Source: a virus
Reading direction: 5' to 3' (one strand)
DNA length: 40,482 nt
Virus record (IMG/VR): IMGVR_UViG_3300024518_002320
Span: 1-40,482 of that record
Position 1 is the stretch's first letter. The number at the start of each line of letters is the position of its first letter. The notes beneath the pieces were generated by a model that saw nothing but the letters and a program-made list of their open reading frames with translations, ran no database searches and was not told where the DNA came from. Made by a program: the position numbers and the translations under genes. Positions 15,515 through 24,500 of the stretch are shown piece by piece.

Positions 15515-16225
15515 ATGAGTGGACTCGATAGAGCCCTCGAGGCCATCAGTAAAACATCTGATGATTTATTTGCTTTTGAAATTGATGATATCGAAATTGT
15601 ATTTCGCCTGCCTTCTATAAAGACCGCCAAACAATATTCTGTTTTACTCCACTTATGTGAAAATATATGCGATAGATCTACAATATACGAGTCTATCTTT
15701 CGGCATGTAATATGTGATGATTGGTTGAGGGATAAGTCTGCTGACTTACCTGCAGGTATACCTGAGACTGTTGCTAAGATGGTTCTTAGGTTATCCGGTT
15801 TAGATAATGAGTATCGCGCCTATACAGAAGAATTATTAAGAACTGGTCGTAAGAATGCTAATTCGAACATACTATATATAAAACGAGTTATCTGCAGTGC
15901 TTTTCTTGGGTATACATTTGAATCATTAGATAGCTTAAATTATCAAAGTTTAATTGAGATATTCGTACAGGCCGAGAAACTACTGATAGATAAAGGTATA
16001 ATAGAACAAGAGCATGATTTCAGTGAACCAAAGGCTAGTAAGAAAGCACCATTCCAAGTCGAGGAATTAATTAAGAAGGATCAGGCGTCATATAATGATT
16101 ACGCCTCTACTGAAAGAGAAGATCCTCGTAAGCTAGCATATATGCAAAAGCTTAGAGAAGGTGCCATGAAACGTGCTCAAGAAGAAGAAAAGAAATATAA
16201 GAAGAATCTTCTGCAACAAAAGTAG
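15515..16225 (+). CDS. Probable tail assembly chaperone, second gene (236 aa)
   Basis: ATG 15515 has only a weak SD (AGGA, 7 bases upstream, overlapping the previous stop). The N-terminus (F-E-I-D-D-I-E-I-V-F-R-L-P-S-I-K-T-A-K-Q) looks like the conserved part of tail assembly chaperones of contractile phages and parallels the E-D-K-I-F-I-Y-R-F-L segment of the preceding gene. The middle is helical with cysteines and a P-A-G-I-P motif. The C-terminus is strongly basic and Lys/Gln/Glu-rich (EEEKKYKKNLLQQK), suited to binding a partner. It abuts the tape-measure gene, whose GTG start comes immediately after this stop codon. Usual chaperone pairs are linked by a -1 frameshift; here the two genes are in the same frame. 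Confidence 0.55.
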   Translation: MSGLDRALEAISKTSDDLFAFEIDDIEIVFRLPSIKTAKQYSVLLHLCENICDRSTIYESIFRHVICDDWLRDKSADLPAGIPETVAKMVLRLSGLDNEYRAYTEELLRTGRKNANSNILYIKRVICSAFLGYTFESLDSLNYQSLIEIFVQAEKLLIDKGIIEQEHDFSEPKASKKAPFQVEELIKKDQASYNDYASTEREDPRKLAYMQKLREGAMKRAQEEEKKYKKNLLQQK

Positions 16226-19200
16226 GTGGGATACTTGGTAGGACCATTCGTTACAGCAACAGGGCCTCAACCTAAACAACCTGGAGAATCACGCTCTGGA
16301 TTATTTAAGTTAGGTCTAGCTGGTTCTGCTTTTGCTGCTAGTGGTTTTATTGGTACTAAGCGAGGAAGGCTATGGGACCATTACCTTCCTGGTATCCGTG
16401 CAGCAGAGACTGCATTTCCAGCTGCTATCTTAAGAACATTTAGAGTCTCTGAATTCCTTTCACCTTTCGAATCCTGGAATACGGTAGGACTGTCATCTGC
16501 AAACATGCAGACTGGTGGTAAGTATGCCGAATTCTTAAAGAATACATTTGGAGCTGGTATACAAGACATAAGTATGGCTCGAACTGGAGCCATGTTTGGT
16601 GACGTTGTAGCAGATGGCCGTACCGTTGGTATGGGTCTGCAAATGAAAGCTGGTACCCAAAGGGGTGCCACCATAGCTGATTACTATGCTCGTATTAGCG
16701 GAACCTCTTTAACCACCAAAGAATCATTAAATGAAGCTCTCTTAAAAAGTGAATACTTTGCTGCTCGTCCAGGTATCCCATATGGTGAATGGGTCGAGGC
16801 TATGGAGCCTAGTGACCGTACTCGTAGGCTAATACTCGGTTCTAAGTTTAGAGATAAGATAAGAATAGCTGGTAGAGACTTTGAGCTAAGTCAGAGCATG
16901 CAACGCAAGGTTGCTAAAGTCGAGACTATTGGCAAATTAATGAGAGCTAAATCTGCCTCAACAGCAGGTAGACTAAATACTTTACTATCTAAACCACTAG
17001 AATTTCTTCCACAGAAGATACAGGACTTTCCTCTAGTCCAATCTATGGCCATCAAGCCAGGGTCTACCACCCAAATGATGGGTCGATTTACAAAGAAAGC
17101 CATTGTTGCTGGAGCGGCCTGGAAGGGCCTTGAGTACTATGATTACCTGAGGTCACAAGGGAGCCCGTGGGCTGCAGCTCTCGGAGTCTCTGGTGGCGCA
17201 CTGGCTGGCGCTACACTATTTAAAGGCATAGGACAAAGGTTCTCTCCGTTAGGCTTAGCTGCTGGTACTGCAGCTGGCTTGTATGCTTCTCTGGCTCCAA
17301 GATTTGACAAGGGATTGTTTCATGGTGCGGCTTCTGTATTTACAGATGCGAATGTTGCTCGAGCACATTTGTCTAGATCAGTTGGTTTAACAGAATCGCT
17401 GCAACGCCAAGAAGAGGTTACTCCTGGGTTAGTATCTACGAAGACAGCAATTGGATTTGCTGGTGTAGGGGCTATAAGTGCTGGACTACTGTCTTATGGA
17501 GGTTTACTAAATGCTGCTGCTCGAGAACGCTGGGCCAACAAAGAAGGCATAACAGCAGACATTATTGAAAAGCTTAGAGAATCTCGTGCAGATAAGATGG
17601 CTAGTAAGCTATGGGATTCAAGATTAGGTAAGGGAATTGGAAAGTTACCATTAGGTAAATATATTAGTAAGATCAAGAATCCTATGATGTTAGGTGCCAT
17701 AGGTGGTCTAGCTGCTTATAGTGCACTATCAACTAGCTTAAGCCTTCTGTCTGGTAATTTTGGTGCTGCACTTCCAGGTGCAAGCATATTAGGTGCGACT
17801 GAAACACCTGAGGAACTCCAAGCAATTTATTCTGGTGAGAAAGACGTTGCTGTTCGAAAGGGTCGTTGGTGGGAATTCGGGAGATGTTTAATAAAATCAA
17901 CTACTTGCAAGACTTTAGACTTAGGAGATCTCGAAGCAGAGGAAGTAGAAATTGGTGATATGCTTATAGGTAGAGATCATGAGCCAGTAGAAGTTATTGC
18001 TGTATATAAAAGAAAATATAATGGTGAATATTTAGAATTTTCATCTGCTTTTGACAGAGATATAAAAACAGAGGTTACTCCAAATCATATAATTCCTGTT
18101 TTAGATAAATCCACAAACACTATATATGAAACAGAAGCATCTAATATAAAATTAAATTCATATGTTGAAACTCCTATAGAAAAACTAGATAGCGATAGAT
18201 CATTTATTAATGTGCTGGATATTATTAATGAATCTGTTTTTGTTGATAATGACGACAGAGTATATGCCGCACAAAAGAACTGGTATTCTGGAAAATTACA
18301 AAAAAGTGGCACCCATAATATTCCCACAAGCATAGAATTAGATTATGATTTTGGCTTGCTTATGGGATATTTTTTAGCAGAAGGAAATATAAGTTTTAAT
18401 AAAAACAACCCAACTATGATTGAGACTGTCCATGCTAAACATGAAAAAGATTACGTAGATGATATTATCAAAATATCCGAAAAGATTTTTGGAGTTACAC
18501 CTACAGTTAGGTTTAAAACCACTGGGGAAAAGACCAAAGAAGGTTGCTGGATTGTAAGAATCTGCAGTGCAATTGTAGCAAAATTATTTAGATGGTCGTT
18601 TTATCCTCAACAGAATTATTATAAATATCGCAAACAAATTCCAATATGGTGCTTAAATGCTACAAAAGATTTTAAAAATGGATTAATTGAAGGATACTAT
18701 CGTGGAGATGGTCATTGGGATAGCACAAAGGTAATATCCTCATCAAAGAAAGTTATCTTAGAAAGACTACAGCTAATTGCATTTTCAATTGGAGAATTGG
18801 TTTCTATTGGACCGAAAGAAGAAAATGATTATCTTGGAAGATGGAGGGCAAGGTTTGTTAATAAAAATGCCACTAACCCTGCTTTAATACTAATCAACAA
18901 CAGATTGTTCTCTGCTGTGCGATCAGTGGAAACAAAAACATATGATGATATAGTTTATGATTTTGAAGTAGACCACCCAGATCATTTATTTGTTGCGGGC
19001 ACATTTCTTGTACATAACTCTAGTGCATATGAGGGCGGACGTATAGAATACTATAGGCCTCACTTTATGAAGCGTCTAGAATCTCGATCATATCAAAAAG
19101 GCATCTATGGCACTGAAGAAGAACGTTGGGATTATGACCCAATGCTTCATCCATTGAAAGCACTATTTGGTGATGACGATTGGAAGTACCATTATGAGCA

Positions 19201-21535
19201 GAAGCATCAATACGACAGACCAGCTCCATTAACTGGAACCTATGGAGAAGATATACCGTTTATAGGTCCACTGGTTGCTGCTACTGTTGGTAAGCTAATT
19301 AAACCTCGTAAACTTATACGTCCAGAAGAATGGATGCTTGATTCCGGAGAATATGTACACCGACCAGATCCTCGTGGAGAAACTGAACCATCATATCAGC
19401 TGGGTGGACTTGGACCTGGAGCACCAGTGTCGCCAGATGACACATCTCAACTGCTTAATGAACTAAACTATCGTAGGCGTGAGGCTGTTGGTTTAATAGG
19501 TTTCGCGGAAGGTGCTATTCAAAAATCCCTTACTGGTAGAGAAGAAGTGTTTCAGAATCTTCAAACTCTTGGTGTAATGGGAAAAGAAACTGGTTCAGAA
19601 TATTGGCTGTGGAGTCATCTAAATGTTGGCGGTGCCATGGGTACATCTGAACCCATACGTAGGTTTATTCCACATACCAGAAGCTATCTAGAAGAATACA
19701 ATCCACTTAAAAATGATATGCCTTCTTGGATGCCACAGAATTACTTCTTGGACTTTTCCTATGGTAATCCTTTCGATAAGATTAAAGAAGCAGAGATTAG
19801 ACTTCCTGGTCCTGGATATGAAGCACTGCATCCAGAATTACAAGGCATGAGACCAGAAGAATATCCATTAGCACACAGGCTTAAAATACTTGGCGATGTC
19901 GCTATGTGGAGCAGTGAGTACAAAAATACTCTGTCTCAATCAAAACGTGACGTAGATAGACTAAGTGACCGAGAACGTCATATGGTCATGACCACAGAAG
20001 AGCAAGTTAGAAGTAAAAAAACTCGTAGGAAAATTACTGAATATAGATTCAGACCAGAGTTGTTACAAGAAGAACAAGTTACGGTAACCGATGTATTAGA
20101 TCCGCGTACTATCAGGACTAAGGAATATGGGGATGCTCTTGTTGAGCTTCAAGGTGTTGGTACTATCACTAATATGGCAGATGCTATGTCTTATGCCAAT
20201 CAGCGTTTACAGGGCAATAAGATCAATATCCAAACTCCTGTTATGGATTCACGCAAATATGACTTAACCGAACGTGGCAGTCGTATTAAGGCCGTAGCTA
20301 TGATGGGTGATGTTGATTATGGACAAGAGTTGGCTAATCAACGTCTTGCTTCTGCCAAGGGACTTCGTGGTGAATTCGAACAACTTAGGTTTACTCCACA
20401 GGAACAATTAGCTGGTATGCTAAGTGAGTCTGCCCTACACAACATAGAGACTCCAATCGAGATGCTGACTCCTATGTCTCCAGCATCCAAGCTTATTAGA
20501 CAACGTTCGGCCATAGAAGAATACATTGCCACTGAAGCTGTTGGCACAGGAAGTGCTTTCTGGGATAAGCCTATAGAAAACTTTATAAAGCCTGCAGCTG
20601 ACATGACTCTTAATTCTCTTGGCTTTGATACTGTGCCTCAAAATATAAAGCAACGTCGTGATATCAATGAGTATTTCGATATGTTGTCTTGGACCAAATC
20701 TAAGAAGCTAGAAGATGTGGCTATAAGAGAACAAGACTCAGCAGGGATTCGGCAGCAACAGGAAATACAGAAGAAGACTATGTTTGGTGTCGATGCCTAT
20801 GGATCTCCCACTGATGTTATGAGAGCATTGCCTCGTCGTGAAAGAGACTTCTTTGCTGCTTTCTCACAAGCCGCTACTCCTGAAGAGAGAGCAGAAATAT
20901 CCAAATACATTCCAGAGAATGAGCAACGGGTATATACAGCACAATGGCTAAGACAAGAAGAAGCATCTTCTCGAGCGAAGAAGGAAGCTAATCTTGGTAC
21001 GTTATATGACGATCAGATATTAGCTACTACTCAAATGATGAGGAAATCCGAAGGTTTCGGTATGACTCCTGAACTTGAAGAGATGTGGATGGAAGAGACT
21101 AACGGAGAAATACCTTTCGATGACTGGATTCGTCAGAAGAAAGCAGATGAGTATTTTGCTAGTCATTCCTTGCCAGGTGCAGATTGGTTAGGATGGCATC
21201 CGTCTGTCGATATGGATGATGTTAAGCTTAAATATGTAGAGATGAATGGTCTAGATCATCATGAATTTGATCTTTGGGGCACTCGTAAAGGAGCACTTGC
21301 TCGCAAACCATACATTAATAAAGACCTCATTAATCAAATGGGCCAACAAGCAGACTATGATAACATTGCTAAGTCACGGGCCAATGCCAAAGCAATTGCT
21401 AAATTTCATGGTTCCGAAGATACTAATGTTCAGTTATCCAATATAGGCGCTGATCTTCCACCACGATATGACATTGAAATTGTTGACAAAAGAGAAGATA
21501 CAGTTAGACGTGCTTATCAAGAACTAGGAGCTTAG
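16226..21535 (+). CDS. Tape-measure-position tail protein interrupted by an intein (1769 aa; 1391 aa after splicing)
   Basis: Two starts are possible: GTG 16226, directly after the previous stop and without an SD, or TTG 16235, 5 bases after AGGTGG. I find TTG at least as likely. Position after the chaperone genes points to the tape measure, which sets tail length and lies in the tube lumen. The N-terminal third has Gly/Ala-rich hydrophobic stretches (about 290-360, 407-433, 486-525) as seen in tape measures that enter the host membrane. An intein occupies residues 554-931, splitting a conserved-looking element, G-R-W-W-E-F-G-R then S-S-A-Y-E-G-G-R-I-E-Y-Y-R-P-H. Residues about 1283-1378 resemble a staphylococcal-nuclease-like OB fold without its active-site residues. 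The C-terminal 400 residues are helical and charged. It could instead be an internal virion protein working with the next gene product. Confidence 0.7.
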   Translation: MGYLVGPFVTATGPQPKQPGESRSGLFKLGLAGSAFAASGFIGTKRGRLWDHYLPGIRAAETAFPAAILRTFRVSEFLSPFESWNTVGLSSANMQTGGKYAEFLKNTFGAGIQDISMARTGAMFGDVVADGRTVGMGLQMKAGTQRGATIADYYARISGTSLTTKESLNEALLKSEYFAARPGIPYGEWVEAMEPSDRTRRLILGSKFRDKIRIAGRDFELSQSMQRKVAKVETIGKLMRAKSASTAGRLNTLLSKPLEFLPQKIQDFPLVQSMAIKPGSTTQMMGRFTKKAIVAGAAWKGLEYYDYLRSQGSPWAAALGVSGGALAGATLFKGIGQRFSPLGLAAGTAAGLYASLAPRFDKGLFHGAASVFTDANVARAHLSRSVGLTESLQRQEEVTPGLVSTKTAIGFAGVGAISAGLLSYGGLLNAAARERWANKEGITADIIEKLRESRADKMASKLWDSRLGKGIGKLPLGKYISKIKNPMMLGAIGGLAAYSALSTSLSLLSGNFGAALPGASILGATETPEELQAIYSGEKDVAVRKGRWWEFGRCLIKSTTCKTLDLGDLEAEEVEIGDMLIGRDHEPVEVIAVYKRKYNGEYLEFSSAFDRDIKTEVTPNHIIPVLDKSTNTIYETEASNIKLNSYVETPIEKLDSDRSFINVLDIINESVFVDNDDRVYAAQKNWYSGKLQKSGTHNIPTSIELDYDFGLLMGYFLAEGNISFNKNNPTMIETVHAKHEKDYVDDIIKISEKIFGVTPTVRFKTTGEKTKEGCWIVRICSAIVAKLFRWSFYPQQNYYKYRKQIPIWCLNATKDFKNGLIEGYYRGDGHWDSTKVISSSKKVILERLQLIAFSIGELVSIGPKEENDYLGRWRARFVNKNATNPALILINNRLFSAVRSVETKTYDDIVYDFEVDHPDHLFVAGTFLVHNSSAYEGGRIEYYRPHFMKRLESRSYQKGIYGTEEERWDYDPMLHPLKALFGDDDWKYHYEQKHQYDRPAPLTGTYGEDIPFIGPLVAATVGKLIKPRKLIRPEEWMLDSGEYVHRPDPRGETEPSYQLGGLGPGAPVSPDDTSQLLNELNYRRREAVGLIGFAEGAIQKSLTGREEVFQNLQTLGVMGKETGSEYWLWSHLNVGGAMGTSEPIRRFIPHTRSYLEEYNPLKNDMPSWMPQNYFLDFSYGNPFDKIKEAEIRLPGPGYEALHPELQGMRPEEYPLAHRLKILGDVAMWSSEYKNTLSQSKRDVDRLSDRERHMVMTTEEQVRSKKTRRKITEYRFRPELLQEEQVTVTDVLDPRTIRTKEYGDALVELQGVGTITNMADAMSYANQRLQGNKINIQTPVMDSRKYDLTERGSRIKAVAMMGDVDYGQELANQRLASAKGLRGEFEQLRFTPQEQLAGMLSESALHNIETPIEMLTPMSPASKLIRQRSAIEEYIATEAVGTGSAFWDKPIENFIKPAADMTLNSLGFDTVPQNIKQRRDINEYFDMLSWTKSKKLEDVAIREQDSAGIRQQQEIQKKTMFGVDAYGSPTDVMRALPRRERDFFAAFSQAATPEERAEISKYIPENEQRVYTAQWLRQEEASSRAKKEANLGTLYDDQILATTQMMRKSEGFGMTPELEEMWMEETNGEIPFDDWIRQKKADEYFASHSLPGADWLGWHPSVDMDDVKLKYVEMNGLDHHEFDLWGTRKGALARKPYINKDLINQMGQQADYDNIAKSRANAKAIAKFHGSEDTNVQLSNIGADLPPRYDIEIVDKREDTVRRAYQELGA
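17885..19018 (+). mobile_element. Intein with LAGLIDADG homing endonuclease (378 aa)
   Basis: Splicing blocks are complete. Cys554 is the first residue, after ...F-G-R. Block B T-P-N-H is at 618-621. The C-terminal end reads V-Y-D-F-E-V-D-H-P-D-H-L-F-V-A-G-T, then L-V-H-N (His930, Asn931), followed by Ser932 as the first C-extein residue. Between them lie two LAGLIDADG motifs: L-L-M-G-Y-F-L-A-E-G (711-720) and G-L-I-E-G-Y-Y-R-G-D-G (819-829), whose acidic residues E719 and D828 are the metal-binding positions. The host protein should be joined Arg553 to Ser932. The DNA is much more AT-rich than its surroundings: G+C is 13 of 60 at 18121-18180 and 15 of 60 at 18361-18420, against 32 of 60 at 19381-19440 and 21 of 60 at 20041-20100. 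This supports lateral arrival. All residues needed for splicing and cleavage are present. Confidence 0.93.
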
Positions 21536-21537
21536 AT

Positions 21538-24500
21538 ATGGCTAAAAAATTTCCAGATAACGTAGAGTCAGGTTCGGACTTTTGGAGATATGGGGCAACA
21601 GCATCTGTAACTGGTGGTATTGGTTATGGTTTACATCGTGCTCATCCAGCAGTAAGGGCAGCCATGACTTCCGGTGTAAGAGATGTAGCTGGAGAAGTAT
21701 CTGCTGAACTTAGAAGTCTTGGTAGGTTTAATGTTGCGCCAGCTAATAGGAGTGCAGCAACTGGTAGTGTTGGAGAAGATATTCTTAGAAATCTAGCAGC
21801 TTCTAGTAGCATGAAAACTGTCAAAACTGATATTGCAGCAGCCACCTATGAGGCTGCTCTAGCTGGCGGCAGATCAACACATACAGAGGCTTATGGAGCT
21901 TACCAACAAGTACTTAGCCAAACCTCAGTTCATAATGCATATGAGCATGCCAAGCAATCCTTAAACAAACTACAAGGAGATGTTGGTCTACTAACTAGTC
22001 GCATTGGTGACTTAGGACAAGGTGGCTTCTATGGTAGGACACTTGGACCACTTGGTGGAGACCTTCATGGAACGATGTTGTCTTCTGGAGGCTTTATTGG
22101 TGGACGTGAATCTGTTAGCCTTACTGGAGGGTTGCGCCAGAAAGCGTTAGGGATACAATCTCGTTTAGAATCAGCGGCTGCAAAAGCTGGCGGAAAAATA
22201 AAGTGGCAAGGTTACTACAATGTGGTCGATGTACTAGAAGGCCAAACTGTTACTACTCCAATGTTAAAAGGCAGTATAGGTGGAGAGTCATTGAATATAC
22301 CTTTAAGGAATACTGGGTTATCTTATAGCGGCGAGAATCTAACAGCTAGATATGTCACTCGAGGTTCATTTGCAGCAAAAGGTGACAAGATAAAAGACTT
22401 TGGCACAACATATGTTGATGAATTAGAACAAGTTATTAGTTCTCAGAAGACTACAACTGGTATTAAAAATGCTGTTATCGATACTAACAATAAAATCATT
22501 AATACTATGCGTACTAGAGATGCAGCTCATAGATCTATGGCAATATGGAAAATGCCAGAACCCATGCTTACATCTGGTGGAAGAGTGAAGGCCAGAATGA
22601 ATAGTATGGAGGCGGTATATTCAGGCGGTAGAATGACAGAAGGTATGCGTAGCGAAGTTATTGAAGAAGCACTTTCTGGCAAAGGCAGAAACTTATTTCC
22701 TATCGGCAGCCCAGAAACTGTTGCCAAGGGAACTTTTATTAAAGGTAATATAGCAGAAGAACTGTTCGGTCCTATAGGGCGACTTATGGGTGTGGAAGAT
22801 CGCCCAACACAATTTATACGTGAAGAGTTTGGGGTAACTGCTGCTAGCAAACAACGAGCTGGTAAATTTCAAGGAGCTTTTGGACAGCACTTTGGTCGTC
22901 TTGACAGAAAAATACAGGGTGCCGGTTACAAACAATTACTATATGGAGGGGCAGACGTTACTTCCGCACAGGCATACTCGGCTCCTCAATTAACTACATT
23001 TTATGCGAATCCAAACGCATTGGAATCTGGCCCTCTTTCAGAAATTATGTCCGCTGAAGAGTTTGTGGTTTCTAATAAAGCATCTCCAATGATGGAATAC
23101 GAACGTGTGGTTCAAAAGAAAGTATCTCTTAATAAAGACTTTAGGACCAATCAAGTTTTGTTGCGTTCTTTAGAGCAAAAGCCAGCAGGTGAACTAGTTA
23201 AAGGAGCGCCATTTGGTGCTGGTAGTTTTATAGGAATAGAACAGGGTACTGGTAAAGAAGTCTGGGGAACAGGTGCTGGTGGAGCAAAGGCAGAAGTAAT
23301 CGGTGCCCAGCTAACCGGTAAGAACAAAGCCACTGTGTTCATGAGAGAAACACACAGGTTGTCACAAGATGAATGGTGGAAGGTTTTTAGTGAGGACACT
23401 AAGTTTATGGGTAGGGGGGCAAACAAACAAAGGATGGCAGAAGTTGCAAGAGCTGCTGGTGTTAATCCGATGGATATTGGACAGGACTTAGAAGCTGTTG
23501 TTAGCGGTAAATTAGTCCAGCGTAACAAGGGTGCACTGCTTACTCAGCAAATAGAAGCTATATCTATGCTCTCATCTAAGAAGATTGAACAAGGATCCTT
23601 AACTCTTAGAAAACGTCTTCTAGCAAAAGAATTCATGGAGGATCCTTCCAGATATCTTAAGCTTGACAGTTTAATGGGTGAAGGTATGGCAGATGCTGAA
23701 TTCCAGATTCAAAAAAATATGGTAGCTTTAACTAAAAAGTTTGGTTTTAAACATAAAGAGATGGCTATGACTTTTGGTTTATGGGACTCTCGTACACTGA
23801 AAGCATTAGTAGATGAGGGAAGTCTAGATGTTCGACAAGCTGCACAGATTCGCTACTCTCCTGGTGTAGTTGGACTATCCAAAATGAGACTTGGGGATTT
23901 AGCTTCTGAGGGTGGAGCTGGAAACTTAGCCAAATTTGATCAGTCGGGTTTCAGACTACTGGCAATGAAAGACGAAGAAGGAAAAAGATTTGCTGCTGAG
24001 ATGTCTACTCGCTTACTAGGTAAAGATGAACTGTCTCCAGCTAACCGTATGGAGGCCAGCATATTAAATCGAACTGGGATGAAAGAGCGTATTAGTCAAA
24101 TGATGGGCATGGCTCCTACTGACGAGAGAACATTACGACAAATGGCAGAAGGCGATTTACTTAAAGCTCAAGGCAGGTATGTTAATTTAGGTCAAAAGAT
24201 AGAAGCTTTCGGTGGAGCATCACAAATATATGTGCCCGGCATAGAAGAAGCAGAGGGACTAATAGGTCCTAAGATATACAAGGGTGAAAAGTTTCCTTCT
24301 GATATTGCCAAGGGTTTAGAAAACATGCGTCGTGTTATGCAGACTGGTGGAGCCACAGAAGAGATAGAAGCTTCAGCTTTAGCGCTTAGACGGTCTATTG
24401 TACAACAAACTGAACAACAGGCATCTGCTACTGGCCGAGTAGCTGGCTCTAGATATCTTACTGGTATCCGCCAAACAGCTGCAGAGACTGCTAAGTCAAA

